Below are positions 47,126 to 55,333 of a DNA stretch of 64,000 bases, in pieces. Under the pieces are notes generated by a model. That model saw only the letters and a list, made by a program, of their open reading frames with translations. It was not told the DNA's origin and made no database searches. Source of the DNA: Caulobacter hibisci (GTDB lineage Bacteria > Pseudomonadota > Alphaproteobacteria > Caulobacterales > Caulobacteraceae); the NCBI RefSeq assembly GCF_016135805.1, contig NZ_JADWOX010000002.1, positions 434,001 through 498,000 on the forward strand, written 5' to 3'. The translations under genes were made by a program, and so were the position numbers. The stretch's first letter is position 1; the number at the start of each line of letters is the position of its first letter.

Positions 47126-47697
47126 TGGGCGGCCGCGTGCAGGTCATCCGTCACGGCAAGCCGGCCGCGACCTGGGGCGGCGACGACGAGGATCCGGGCC
47201 TCGACGCCGTGGGGCAAGAACAGGCGAGGGCGGTCGCCGCCGTCCTGGCCGCCCTGCCGACCGCCGAGCGTCCGACCCGAGTCGTCTCCTCGCCCCTGCG
47301 CCGCTGCCGCGAGACCGCCGCGCCGCTGGCGGCGATCCTGGGCGTCGCGGTCGAGATCGAGCCGGCCGTCGGCGAGATCCCCACGCCCGCCGCTCTTTCA
47401 ACCGAAGCGCGGCCCGCCTGGCTGAAGCAGGCCTTCGCCGGCGACTGGGCCGACATCGAGGGCGATCGCGACTACCTGGCCTGGACCCGCGAGGTCGCCG
47501 CCGCCCTGGCGCGATACGAGGGATGCGCGGTCTTCAGCCACTTCGTCGCCCTCAACGCCGCCGTGGCGGCGGCGGAAGGAACGGCCGCCGTCCTGGCCTT
47601 CCGGCCCGACCATGCCAGCGTCACGACCTTCGAAGTCGTCGACAACGCCCTGCGGCTGATCGACAAGGGAAGGGAAGCCTCCACCGGCGTTCTTTGA
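47125..47697 (+). CDS. Histidine phosphatase family protein
   Basis: The 190-residue product starts MGGRVQVIRHGKPAATWGGD with the catalytic RHG motif. It has SSPLRRCRETAAPLAAILG and the second catalytic histidine in AVFSHFVALNAAVAAAEG. It hydrolyses phosphate esters, but the substrate is unknown. The next gene, nnr, starts 10 bases after its stop and the two are likely cotranscribed. Confidence 0.88.
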   Translation: MGGRVQVIRHGKPAATWGGDDEDPGLDAVGQEQARAVAAVLAALPTAERPTRVVSSPLRRCRETAAPLAAILGVAVEIEPAVGEIPTPAALSTEARPAWLKQAFAGDWADIEGDRDYLAWTREVAAALARYEGCAVFSHFVALNAAVAAAEGTAAVLAFRPDHASVTTFEVVDNALRLIDKGREASTGVL

Positions 47698-47707
47698 TGG
47701 AGCCACC

Positions 47708-49189
47708 GTGTCCCGCCAGATCATGCCCCGCCACATCATGAGCGTCACGGAGATGAAGGCGGCCGACGCGGCGGCTGTGGCGGCGGGAACCCCGGCGACG
47801 ACGCTGATGGAGCGGGCTGGCCAGGGCGCGGCCGACGCTATCCGCGCCCGCTGGGCGCGCCGGCCCGTCGTCATCTGGTGCGGTCCCGGCGACAACGGCG
47901 GCGACGGCTATGTCATCGCCCGCCATCTGCGCCGGCGCGGCTGGCCCGTAAGGGTCGAGGCCCTGGCGCCGCCGGCCTCCACCTCGTGTCGCTGGGCCGC
48001 CGAGCGCTGGCGCAGCGAGGTCCATGCCCTGAACCCCGCCGTTACGCCGGCCGACCTCTATATAGATGCGCTGTTCGGCGCGGGCCTGTCGCGGCCGCTG
48101 GAGGGCGCCGCCGACGACCTAGCGCGGGCCGCCGAGGGGCTGTCGGCGCGCATCGTCGCCATCGACACGCCCAGCGGCATCCATGGCGACACCGGCCGGC
48201 CGATCGACGGCCGCGCCCTGGCGGCGGCGCTGACCGTCACCTTCCATCGCCGCAAGCCCGCCCACGTCCTTGCGCCCGGCCGCGCCGCTTGCGGCGAGGT
48301 CGAGGTGATCGACATCGGTCTGACCGACGTCGCCGCGGGAACCCTGTTCGAGAACGATCCGTCGCTGTGGGGCGCGCGCTTTCCCTGGCCCTCGACTGAC
48401 GCCCACAAGCATGCGCGCGGCCGCCTGTTGGTGGTCAGCGGCGAAGCCTGGAGCACCGGCGCGGCGCGGCTGTCGGCGCGGGCCGGTCTGAGGATCGGGG
48501 CCGGGGTCGTCACCCTGCTGTCGCCGCCCGGCGCCCTGGCGATCAACGCCGCCCACCTGGAAGCCGTCATGCTGGCCCCATTCGAGACCGACGCTGAACT
48601 GGCCGAACGCGCCGCCAACGCCGCCGCGGCGGTGATCGGTCCGGCGGCCGGGCTGGGGGAGGCGACGGCGCGCAACCTCACGGCCCTGGCCGGCACGGGC
48701 GCGGCCCTGGTGGTCGACGCCGACGCCCTGACCAGTTTCGCCCACGCGCCCGACCAGCTCTTCGCCCGCCTCGACCGCGACGACGTGCTGACCCCGCACC
48801 CGGGCGAGTTCGAGCGGCTGTTTCCCGGCCTGCTGAAGTCCGCGCCCGAACGCATCGCCGCCGCCCGCCAGGCTGCTCGGCAAGCCGGGGCGATCGTGCT
48901 GCTGAAGGGCCCCGACACGGTGATCGCCGCTCCCGACGGCCGCGCGGCGGTGAACCTCAACGGCGCGCCCTGGCTGGCTACGGCAGGTTCCGGCGACGTG
49001 CTGGCCGGCTTCATCGCTGGCCTCGCCGCCCAAGGCATGGACAGCTTCGACGCCGCCTGCGCCGGGGCGTGGATCCATGCCGAGTGCGGGGCGGCGCATG
49101 GGCCGGGGTTGATCGCCGAGGACCTGCCGGGCCTGGCCCCGGCGGTGTTGAAGCGGCTGTGGGACCAACGCGCCAACCCTCTCCCATAG
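47708..49189 (+). CDS. nnr: Bifunctional NAD(P)H-hydrate epimerase/dehydratase
   Basis: The 493-residue fusion protein repairs damaged NADHX/NADPHX. The N-terminal YjeF epimerase domain (about 10-215) shows ATTLMERAGQGAADAIRARW and CGPGDNGGDGYVIARHLRRR. The C-terminal ribokinase-like dehydratase domain (about 225-490) shows GAALVVDADALTSF, DVLTPHPGEFERLFPG and ATAGSGDVLAGFIAGLAAQG. GTG 47708 has TGGAG five bases before it; internal ATGs at MPRHIMS are alternative starts. Confidence 0.93.
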   Translation: MSRQIMPRHIMSVTEMKAADAAAVAAGTPATTLMERAGQGAADAIRARWARRPVVIWCGPGDNGGDGYVIARHLRRRGWPVRVEALAPPASTSCRWAAERWRSEVHALNPAVTPADLYIDALFGAGLSRPLEGAADDLARAAEGLSARIVAIDTPSGIHGDTGRPIDGRALAAALTVTFHRRKPAHVLAPGRAACGEVEVIDIGLTDVAAGTLFENDPSLWGARFPWPSTDAHKHARGRLLVVSGEAWSTGAARLSARAGLRIGAGVVTLLSPPGALAINAAHLEAVMLAPFETDAELAERAANAAAAVIGPAAGLGEATARNLTALAGTGAALVVDADALTSFAHAPDQLFARLDRDDVLTPHPGEFERLFPGLLKSAPERIAAARQAARQAGAIVLLKGPDTVIAAPDGRAAVNLNGAPWLATAGSGDVLAGFIAGLAAQGMDSFDAACAGAWIHAECGAAHGPGLIAEDLPGLAPAVLKRLWDQRANPLP

Positions 49190-49350
49190 GGAGAGGGAGG
49201 GGCCCATGCGCAGCATGGGAGGGTGAGGGGTTACAAACTTTCCGGACCGGGCAGGGGGGGGCAAGAGCGTCAGACGGCGTACGCCCTCACCCTCCCATCC
49301 CGACATGCGTCGGGACGGGCCCCTCCCTCTCCCCACGGGAGAGGGGCTGA
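49175..49350. repeat. Mirrored intergenic repeat (CTCTCCC type)
   Basis: CTCTCCCATAGGGAGAGGGAGGGGCCC near 49180-49206 is mirrored at 49321-49345 by GGGCCCCTCCCTCTCCCCACGGGAGAGG; each contains a hairpin. CCCATGCTGCGCATGGG-type palindromes adjoin both sides. The element separates nnr and metA, which are convergent. Confidence 0.65.
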
Positions 49351-49352
49351 AG

Positions 49353-50270
49353 TCAGCCCCCGATCGCGTCCATCTCGAACGGCGTGGTCTGGTAGACTTC
49401 GTTGAGCCAGTTGGCGAATAGCAGGTGGGCGTGGCTGCGCCAGCGGTTGCGGGGCGCGCGGGTCGGGTCGTCCCCCGGGAAGTAGTGGGCCGGCGGCGGC
49501 GTGGTCGGGTCGATCAGGCTGTCGCGGGCGTATTCGGCCGCCAGGGTGCCGGTCTCGTATTCCGGATGGTTGAACATGTATAGCCAGCGGCGGCGGATGT
49601 CCTCGAGCAGGCACAGGCCCGATTCCTCGGACTCGAGCAGCACGCGCAGGGAGCCATCGGCCGGCAGGTCCTCGGGCCGCACCTCGGTCCAGCGCGACAC
49701 CGGAATGTCGATCTCGTCGGCCAGGCCGCGTAGATAGGGCGAGGCCGGTTCGAGATTGGCGTGCGGAAAGACGCCGGAGCATTTTTTCGAGAGCACATGC
49801 TTGGGCACGCCGTGGAAGTGCCTCACGCCGGCCTGGGCGCCCCAGCACACCGCCAGACCCGCATGCACGTGGGTCTGGGTCCAGTCGAAGATCTGGGTCA
49901 GCTCGTCCCAGTAGCCGACCTCCTCGAAGGCCAGGGTCTCGACCGGCGCGCCGGTGACGATCAGCCCGTCGAAGCGCTCGCCCTTCACCTCTTCCCAGGG
50001 GCGATAGAAGGCCAGCATGTGCTCGGCCGAGGTGGTCTTGGGCGAATGGCTGGACAGCTGGATCAGCGACAGCTCCACCTGCAGCGGGCTGGCGCCCAGC
50101 AGACGCGCGAAGTGCCGCTCGGTGGCCGGCTTGTCGGGCATCAGGTTCAAGAGGCCGATGCGCAAGGGGCGGATGTCCTGGCGGGCGGCTTCGGTGTCGG
50201 CCATCAGCGACAGGCCTTCGGCTTCCAGCAGGGCGCGGGCCGGCAGGTTGTCGGGAATCTTGATGGGCAT
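49353..50270 (-). CDS. metA: Homoserine O-acyltransferase MetA (predicted acetyl-CoA type)
   Basis: The 305-residue enzyme starts MPIKIPDNLPARALLEAEGL. The acyl-enzyme cysteine is in AGLAVCWGAQAG (about residue 142), and the catalytic His/Glu are in LYMFNHPEYETGT. Residue 111 is glutamate in GLIVTGAPVETLAFEEV, where E. coli succinyltransferases carry glycine; this residue was shown to decide acyl-CoA choice in the family, so the acetyl donor is more likely here. It begins methionine synthesis. Its mRNA leader is highly structured (50303-50416). Confidence 0.93.
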   Translation of the reverse strand: MPIKIPDNLPARALLEAEGLSLMADTEAARQDIRPLRIGLLNLMPDKPATERHFARLLGASPLQVELSLIQLSSHSPKTTSAEHMLAFYRPWEEVKGERFDGLIVTGAPVETLAFEEVGYWDELTQIFDWTQTHVHAGLAVCWGAQAGVRHFHGVPKHVLSKKCSGVFPHANLEPASPYLRGLADEIDIPVSRWTEVRPEDLPADGSLRVLLESEESGLCLLEDIRRRWLYMFNHPEYETGTLAAEYARDSLIDPTTPPPAHYFPGDDPTRAPRNRWRSHAHLLFANWLNEVYQTTPFEMDAIGG

Positions 50271-50302
50271 GGCTTGCGTCCGTCCGTCAGAAAACAAGAC
50301 TC

Positions 50303-50416
50303 GGGACGGCTTTAGGGGTCACCCGTTTCGTTGCCGTCTCGGCCGCATCCCCCCGACGGGGCGCCACCTTGCTCGGGAAGCAGGTTGGCGTTGGGCGAGC
50401 CCAACTCTTGATGCAG
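50303..50416 (-). promoter_or_regulatory. Candidate SAM-sensing riboswitch (SAM-I-like reduced form) of metA
   Basis: In the mRNA, stem P1 pairs CTGCATC (50416-50410) with GATGCGG (50349-50343). Inside lie AAGAG, a hairpin at 50405-50390 (GTTGGG-CTCG-CCCAAC), an 11-position stem at 50389-50363 whose ends read GCCAACC and GGTGGC, and CCCC-GTC-GGGG at 50361-50351. AAGAG and the CAACC/GGTG pair are characters of SAM-I class aptamers, but the usual long P2 is missing. Downstream, GACGGC (50338-50333) can pair either with an upstream GCCG or a later GCCGTC (50310-50305), a possible switch. Class and ligand are inferred. Confidence 0.5.
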
Positions 50417-50488
50417 GGGCGGCTTTAACGGCGCCGCTCTCCGATCGCAAGAGGACGTGGCGTCGCGGTCGCTGGACGGAGAGGGGCG

Positions 50489-50665
50489 TCAGGCCTCCAG
50501 GCGGTGCAGCACGATCTCGGCCCGCACGCCCTCGTCGAAAAGCCGGCTGCCATAGTCGAGCGCGGCCTGGAACGAGCGTTGCTCAGGCAGGTCGTTGAAC
50601 AGCACCCGCTGATCGCAGGTGACTTCCCATCCGGCCTCGGTCTCGGTGACCTCGATCGTCCGCAT
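50489..50665 (-). CDS. Small 58-residue protein of unknown function
   Basis: A 58-codon frame starts at ATG 50665 (MRTIEVTETEAGWEVTCDQR) and ends at 50489. It contains LPEQRSFQAALDYGSRLFDE, then IVLHRLEA. The composition and codon bias are those of a real gene, and the sequence looks like a small alpha/beta protein. I cannot name a family. It lies just upstream of the metA leader on the same strand and could share a transcript or end before it. Confidence 0.65.
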   Translation of the reverse strand: MRTIEVTETEAGWEVTCDQRVLFNDLPEQRSFQAALDYGSRLFDEGVRAEIVLHRLEA

Positions 50666-50969
50666 ACGCTGCTCTCCACGCTCACGGCGCAGTTAACCAT
50701 CGCTGGGTGGAATGGTTGCGTGCGAATCCACGAGAATTCAAGCGCGACGTCCGTGCGCTGAAGAATCCGAATTGGGGGAGGGGGAAGAGGGGAAAACCGG
50801 CCCGGGCGTCAGTCGGGGGGGCAAGGCCCGGGCCGGTTTAATGTCTCGTGGCTATGCGCTCGACGGGACACGAGGAAAACGACGATGCCGCCGGGCGGTT
50901 CCGCGTCTGGTGAAAATTCTTCGTCGAGACTTCAAATCTCCCGCGACCACGGCTAAGGCTCGCCCCGTC
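50666..50969. other. Intergenic region with several hairpins ahead of tRNA-Leu
   Basis: No protein gene is supported in this 304-bp stretch. It contains an AACCAT/ATGGTT repeat near 50696, a strong terminator-like hairpin at 50794-50839 and a CTCGTG/CACGAG repeat at 50844-50875. A promoter for the tRNA should lie in the last part. Confidence 0.4.
50794..50839 (+). terminator. Strong hairpin, possible small-RNA terminator
   Basis: A perfect 14-bp stem (50794-50807 with 50826-50839) has an 18-base G-rich loop and ends in TTT. No gene ends just before it on either strand, so it may end an unannotated small RNA. Confidence 0.45.
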
Positions 50970-51054
50970 GCGGATGTGGCGGAACTGGTAGACGCACTGG
51001 ATTTAGGTTCCAGCGCCGAGAGGCGTGGAGGTTCGAGTCCTCTCATCCGCACCA
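50970..51054 (+). tRNA. tRNA-Leu (anticodon UAG)
   Basis: An 85-nt tRNA of class II shape: acceptor GCGGATG pairs with CATCCGC, the loop TTTAGGT gives anticodon UAG, a long variable arm (CGCCGAGAGGCG) is present, the T-arm is GGTTCGAGTCC, and CCA is encoded. It reads CUN leucine codons. Confidence 0.95.
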
Positions 51055-51055
51055 T

Positions 51056-51087
51056 GTCGACGCGCGCAGCGTTTTGCGCGCGTCGAC
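51056..51087 (+). terminator. Long hairpin after tRNA-Leu
   Basis: A perfect 13-bp stem (51056-51068 with 51075-51087) with a six-base loop begins two bases after the CCA end. There is no T-run; it may mark 3' processing or termination. Confidence 0.55.
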
Positions 51088-51223
51088 GCCATACCCTTTG
51101 ATCGACGCGAAGTGTCGTGACATAAGGGCGCTCTTTCGCCGCCCCCGGTGACGTGGGCGGCTATGATTTTTTGACCCCTGGGGCGGACGACGGGCGCGGG
51201 CGCCCGGATCCGAGAAGCTAAGA

Positions 51224-52588
51224 ATGTCGATGCAGATCGTTGAAAAGTCGGGCGAAGGCCTCAGCCGGGTTTACGGCGTTACGGTTCCCGCCAGTGAGCT
51301 GGCCACGCGTTTCGAGGCCCGTGTCGCCGAAGTCGCGCCGCAGATGAACGTCAAGGGCTTCCGCCCCGGCAAGGTGCCGACCGCCCACGTCCGTCGCCTG
51401 TACGGCAAGGGCCTGATGGGTGAAGTCATCGAGCAGGCGCTCAACGAGACCACCCAGAAGATCCTGGACGACAACAAGCTGCGTCCGGCCGGTCAGCCCG
51501 ACCTGAAGCCGACGTCCGACATGGACAAGGTCATCGCCGGCGGCGAAGATCTGGTCTTCGAACTGGCCGTCGAGCTGATGCCGGACTTCGAGCCGATCGA
51601 CCCGTCGTCGATCGAGCTGGTCAAGCCGGTCTACAAGATCGCCGACGCCGAAGTCGAAGAGGCCCTGGGCGAACTGGCCAAGCAGGCCCGCACCTTCGAG
51701 CCGCGCAAGGGCAAGAGCCTGAAGGCCAAGGACGGCGACCAGCTGGTCATCGACTTCGTCGGCACCATCGACGGCGTGGCCTTCGCCGGCGGCACGGCCA
51801 ACGACGCCGAGCTGGTGCTCGGTTCGGGCCAGTTCATCCCGGGCTTCGAAGAGCAGCTGGTCGGCGCCAAGCCGGAAGACGTCGTCACCGTGAAGGTCAA
51901 CTTCCCGGAAGACTACCAGGCCGCCGAACTGGCCGGTAAGGCCGCCGAGTTCGCCACCACCGTCAAGGAAGTGCGCGCCCCGGTCGACGCCGAAGCCGAC
52001 GACGAGCTGGCCAAGCGCCTGGGCCTGGCCGACCTGGCCGCCCTGAAGGACCTGCTGAAGTCGAACCTGGAAGGCCGCTACGCCAACTCGAGCCGCTTCA
52101 AGCTGAAGCGCGCCCTGCTGGACGTGCTGGACACCAAGCACGACTTCCCGCTGCCGCCGCGCATGGTCGACGCCGAGTTCGCCGGCATCTGGCAACAGGT
52201 CCAGGCCGACAAGACCCAAGGCGGCCTGCCGCCGGAAGACGCCGACAAGACCGAAGACCAGCTGAAGGACGAGTACCGCAAGATCGCCGAGCGCCGCGTG
52301 CGCCTGGGTCTGGTGCTCGCCGAGATCGGCCGCAAGAACGACGTGGTCGTCACCGACCAGGAACTGAACGAAGCGATCGTCCGCGAAGCCCGCCAGTACG
52401 GCGCCCAGGCCCAGCAGGTGTTCGACATGTACCGCCAGCGCGCCGACCTGCAGGCCTCGCTGCGCGCCCCGATCTACGAAGACAAGGTCGTCGACCTGAT
52501 CTTCGACAAGGCCAAGGTCGAGGAAAAGGAAGTCTCCAAGGAAGAGCTCCTGGAAGAAGACGACCTGCCGGAAGGCTACGGCGGCTGA
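51224..52588 (+). CDS. tig: Trigger factor
   Basis: The 454-residue ribosome-associated chaperone has the ribosome-binding signature [20 protein letters not shown] at residues 42-61. A PPIase (FKBP-like) domain at about 150-240 follows ([36 protein letters not shown]), then a helical C-terminal arm with an acidic end. It folds new chains before ClpXP-linked quality control. It leads to the clpP-cicA-clpX block. A terminator follows the stop. Confidence 0.97.
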   Translation: MSMQIVEKSGEGLSRVYGVTVPASELATRFEARVAEVAPQMNVKGFRPGKVPTAHVRRLYGKGLMGEVIEQALNETTQKILDDNKLRPAGQPDLKPTSDMDKVIAGGEDLVFELAVELMPDFEPIDPSSIELVKPVYKIADAEVEEALGELAKQARTFEPRKGKSLKAKDGDQLVIDFVGTIDGVAFAGGTANDAELVLGSGQFIPGFEEQLVGAKPEDVVTVKVNFPEDYQAAELAGKAAEFATTVKEVRAPVDAEADDELAKRLGLADLAALKDLLKSNLEGRYANSSRFKLKRALLDVLDTKHDFPLPPRMVDAEFAGIWQQVQADKTQGGLPPEDADKTEDQLKDEYRKIAERRVRLGLVLAEIGRKNDVVVTDQELNEAIVREARQYGAQAQQVFDMYRQRADLQASLRAPIYEDKVVDLIFDKAKVEEKEVSKEELLEEDDLPEGYGG

Positions 52589-52618
52589 GGCCGTCGTCCC
52601 TTCGGGTGACGAAATCGG

Positions 52619-52650
52619 GGGCGCGGATCGCAAGGTCCGCGCCCTTTTTC
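52619..52650 (+). terminator. Intrinsic terminator after tig
   Basis: A perfect 9-bp stem (52619-52627 with 52636-52644) with loop TCGCAAGG is followed by TTTTTC. Confidence 0.92.
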
Positions 52651-52772
52651 GTTTCAGCCCAGTTTGAGGGGCGCACCTTGCAACCTGTTAAGCGCCACGC
52701 GATATGCGTCAGGGGCGAGTGCGCGACGGTGATTCGCGCCCGCAAAGACATTCTGAGAAGGGCGAACCCCAC

Positions 52773-53402
52773 ATGATGTACGATCCGGTTGCGACGGCGA
52801 TGAACCTGGTTCCGATGGTGGTCGAGCAGACCAGCCGGGGCGAGCGCGCCTTCGACATCTTCTCGCGCCTGCTCAAGGAGCGGATCATCTTCCTGACCGG
52901 TCCGGTCGAGGACGGCATGGCCTCGCTGATCTGCGCGCAGCTGCTCTTCCTGGAGTCCGAGAACCCCAAGAAGGAAATCGCCATGTACATCAACTCGCCG
53001 GGCGGCGTGGTGACGTCGGGCCTGGCGATCTACGACACCATGCAATACATCAAGAGCCCGGTCTCGACGGTGTGCATGGGCATGGCCGCCTCGATGGGCA
53101 GCCTGCTGCTCTGCGCCGGCGCCCCCGGCCAGCGCATCGCCCTGCCGAACGCCCGCATCATGGTCCACCAACCGTCGGGCGGCTTCCGCGGCCAGGCCTC
53201 GGACATCGTCCGCCACGCCGAGGACATCTCGAAGACCAAGCGTCGCCTCAACGAGATCTACGTCAAGCACTGCGGCCGCACCTATGACGAGGTCGAGCGC
53301 GACCTGGACCGCGACAACTTCATGAGCGCCGAGGAAGCCAAGGCCTGGGGTCTGATCGACCACATCAACGAAAACCGCGACGCTTCGGAAGCTGGCGCCT
53401 AA
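52773..53402 (+). CDS. clpP: ClpP protease subunit
   Basis: The 209-residue serine peptidase has the catalytic serine in [15 protein letters not shown], the histidine in [17 protein letters not shown], and later aspartate in [20 protein letters not shown]. With ClpX or ClpA it degrades proteins, and in Caulobacter it controls the cell cycle (for example CtrA removal). ATG 52773 ([20 protein letters not shown]) gives the usual length; the following in-frame ATG is an alternative. A terminator follows. Confidence 0.97.
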   Translation: MMYDPVATAMNLVPMVVEQTSRGERAFDIFSRLLKERIIFLTGPVEDGMASLICAQLLFLESENPKKEIAMYINSPGGVVTSGLAIYDTMQYIKSPVSTVCMGMAASMGSLLLCAGAPGQRIALPNARIMVHQPSGGFRGQASDIVRHAEDISKTKRRLNEIYVKHCGRTYDEVERDLDRDNFMSAEEAKAWGLIDHINENRDASEAGA

Positions 53403-53427
53403 GCCGCCTTCGACGTCCGAAGATCAA

Positions 53428-53460
53428 GCCGCCGGCCGCGAGGTCGGCGGCTTTTTCTTT
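53428..53460 (+). terminator. Intrinsic terminator after clpP
   Basis: A 7-bp stem GCCGCCG/CGGCGGC (53428-53434 with 53445-53451) is followed by TTTTTCTTT. Confidence 0.88.
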
Positions 53461-53601
53461 GCCGGCGGCCTTTTCACCACCGTCTCAGGCGCCTCGCTTT
53501 AGCCACGCGCGCGCGATGAGGCGAAACAAGCCAGCCCTACAACGGCCGGGCGACGCGCCCACAAGGCGAGGATGAACAATCCCAGCCCCCGGAGCCCGGC
53601 C

Positions 53602-54126
53602 ATGACCGTCCGCCTTCTGTCCCTCAGCGCCGTCGCCGCGGGCGTCCTGGCGCTTTCCGCCGTCTCCGCCCAGGCCCAGCAGGCCCCCCAGCATGGCGTC
53701 GCCACCATGCGCCTGGCCGTCAGCCCCGAGCAGGTGCAGCAGATCGTCTCCGACCGCCTGCTGCAGGACGGCGTCACGGCGGGCCTGGCCACCCTGCGCC
53801 AGAACCTGTCCCTGACCCCCGCCCAGCAGAGCCGCTGGCGCGACTTCATCCTGGCCTCGAACGCCAAGCCCTCGGGCTTCGTCCTGGCCGTGGTCGCGCC
53901 CGAGGACGAGACCCCCCTGGCCCAGGCCCGCGCCGGCCTCGTCCTGCAACGCGAGCAACTGGCCTTCGAGGCCCGGCGGGTGAAGACGATGGCGCGGCTC
54001 TACAAGTCGCTCGACGACAACCAGCGGGCGGTCTTCGACCAGGCCTATTCGGTGATCGGCAGCCTGTCGGTCAGCACCCAGGCGACGGCTGGATTCGCGC
54101 AGGCCGCCGGGGCGGGTGTGGAGTAG
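53602..54126 (+). CDS. Periplasmic Spy/LTXXQ-like protein
   Basis: The 174-residue product has a signal peptide (cleavage near VSAQA). The mature helical part contains LRQNLSLTPAQQSRWRDFIL, where LTPAQQ resembles the LTxxQ motif of Spy/CpxP periplasmic chaperones, and later LYKSLDDNQRAVFDQAY. It may bind unfolded proteins or metals. GGAG lies seven bases before ATG 53602, so this is preferred to the upstream ATG 53572. Confidence 0.75.
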   Translation: MTVRLLSLSAVAAGVLALSAVSAQAQQAPQHGVATMRLAVSPEQVQQIVSDRLLQDGVTAGLATLRQNLSLTPAQQSRWRDFILASNAKPSGFVLAVVAPEDETPLAQARAGLVLQREQLAFEARRVKTMARLYKSLDDNQRAVFDQAYSVIGSLSVSTQATAGFAQAAGAGVE

Positions 54127-54160
54127 TGGGGAGGCGAGACGGCCCTAGCTAGTTTCTTCT

Positions 54161-54291
54161 CGTCATTCCCGCCCTTGTGGCGGGAACCCCTCTGTCGGCC
54201 GCAAGGGCGGTAGAGGCGGATCGCCGGCGATCCGCTTGCGCCTCACGTGTCAGCGGAACCAGGGCTTCCCGCCACAAGGGCGGGAATGACG
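54161..54291. repeat. Long inverted repeat (CGTCATTCCCGCC type)
   Basis: A perfect 26-bp inverted repeat (54161-54186 with 54266-54291) has a 79-bp centre, which has its own GGATCGCC/GGCGATCC hairpin. It lies between two convergent genes. A similar but not identical element is at 39931-40024. Confidence 0.8.
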
Positions 54292-54317
54292 GGAGGTAAG
54301 ATTGAGGTCCTCGTTTC

Positions 54318-54989
54318 TTACCCCGGCTTGCCCTTGAAGATCCGGTAGCCGCGCTCCTGGGCGATGGCCAGCATCTCGGTGTCGCCCGAGGTGTCGCCAT
54401 AGGCGGCCGCCAGCTTCACGTGCTCGCCGAAGGTGTCGCGCAGGCGCACGACCTTCTCGGGGCCCCGGCAGTTGGGGCCGGCGAGGGCGCCGGTGACCTT
54501 GCCGTTGAGGTCGAAGGCCAGCTTGCTGCCGATCAGGAGGTCGGCGCCGATGCCGCGCGCGAACGGGGCCACCACCAGGTCGGGCGAGGCGGTGACGATG
54601 ACCAGCTTGGCGCCCTGGGCCCGCCAGCGCCGCCACACGGCCAGGGCGTCGGGGCGGAACAGGCTCTGGGCGTGGGTCTCGGCGAAGGTGCGGGCCTGGG
54701 CCTCCAGCCGCGCCTGCGGCACGCCCTTGAGGAACTCGCGCACGGCGGCGGCCTTGATGCGGCCCCGGTCGCGGTGGAACAGATAGGAGAGGGCGGCCGG
54801 CGCCAGGCGGATCATGCCCAGCATCCAGCGTCCGCCGCCGACCCGCCACTTCAGGAAGGCCGTGAAGCTGTCGCGCACCGTCAGGGTGCCGTCGAAGTCG
54901 AAGGCCACCAGCGGCGGGCTGGCTTCGGTGTGCGTCAGGATGTGGGCGTGCTCGGACGCCCCCGTCGGCGTATCTTGGGTATCGGCCAT
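54318..54989 (-). CDS. cicA: HAD-family phosphatase CicA
   Basis: The 223-residue HAD-IB enzyme has the nucleophile motif VAFDFDGTLTVRDSFTAFL, motif II VIVTASPDLVVAPFA, and motif IV AAYGDTSGDTEMLAIA, the phosphoserine-phosphatase-like pattern. In Caulobacter the cicA gene sits between clpP and clpX, and its overproduction disturbs the cell cycle; this gene has that position. The physiological substrate is unknown. ATG 54989 has GGAGACGAG ahead of it. Confidence 0.88.
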   Translation of the reverse strand: MADTQDTPTGASEHAHILTHTEASPPLVAFDFDGTLTVRDSFTAFLKWRVGGGRWMLGMIRLAPAALSYLFHRDRGRIKAAAVREFLKGVPQARLEAQARTFAETHAQSLFRPDALAVWRRWRAQGAKLVIVTASPDLVVAPFARGIGADLLIGSKLAFDLNGKVTGALAGPNCRGPEKVVRLRDTFGEHVKLAAAYGDTSGDTEMLAIAQERGYRIFKGKPG

Positions 54990-55333
54990 CTCGTCTCCGC
55001 CCGTGGGGCGAACTCCTTTTGCGGCGCCGCTTGCAGCACGATTCCGGCTGTGTTCGAAAAGCTTAGAGCCTGCGTCGATGTTCCACACCCCGTCAGACGC
55101 TTGCTTTGGCCTACAGTCGTCCCATCTAGGGATGGAATCCCATGATCAGAACCGAAACATCCACGAACTTGGCGCCGGAAACGGGCTCCAAGGCTTGTGC
55201 CGCGCGTTCGGATCGGGGAATGTCAAGGATTAGACAACTCCCCTTGGGTATCCTGATGCTTCGGTGGCGGGATACGCGTGTGGAGTCGGCGTAAGCGGCT
55301 TTCGCCGTAAACGCCCTAGCGTGAGAAGCGACC
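54990..55333. other. Divergent cicA-clpX intergenic region
   Basis: No protein gene is supported in this 344-bp gap. It must carry the cicA and clpX promoters. Small open frames here have no ribosome-binding site or protein features. Confidence 0.45.

Noticed and set aside
50271-50420. SAM-II riboswitch before metA
   Set aside because: The SAM-II core order (GGTGA..., then CGTTAAA, then CGCTAAAG) is not present as a compact pseudoknot. The multi-branched arrangement fits a SAM-I-like form better.
50712-51101. Plus-strand open frame of 129 codons over tRNA-Leu
   Set aside because: It reads straight through the tRNA and a long hairpin and has no ribosome-binding site.
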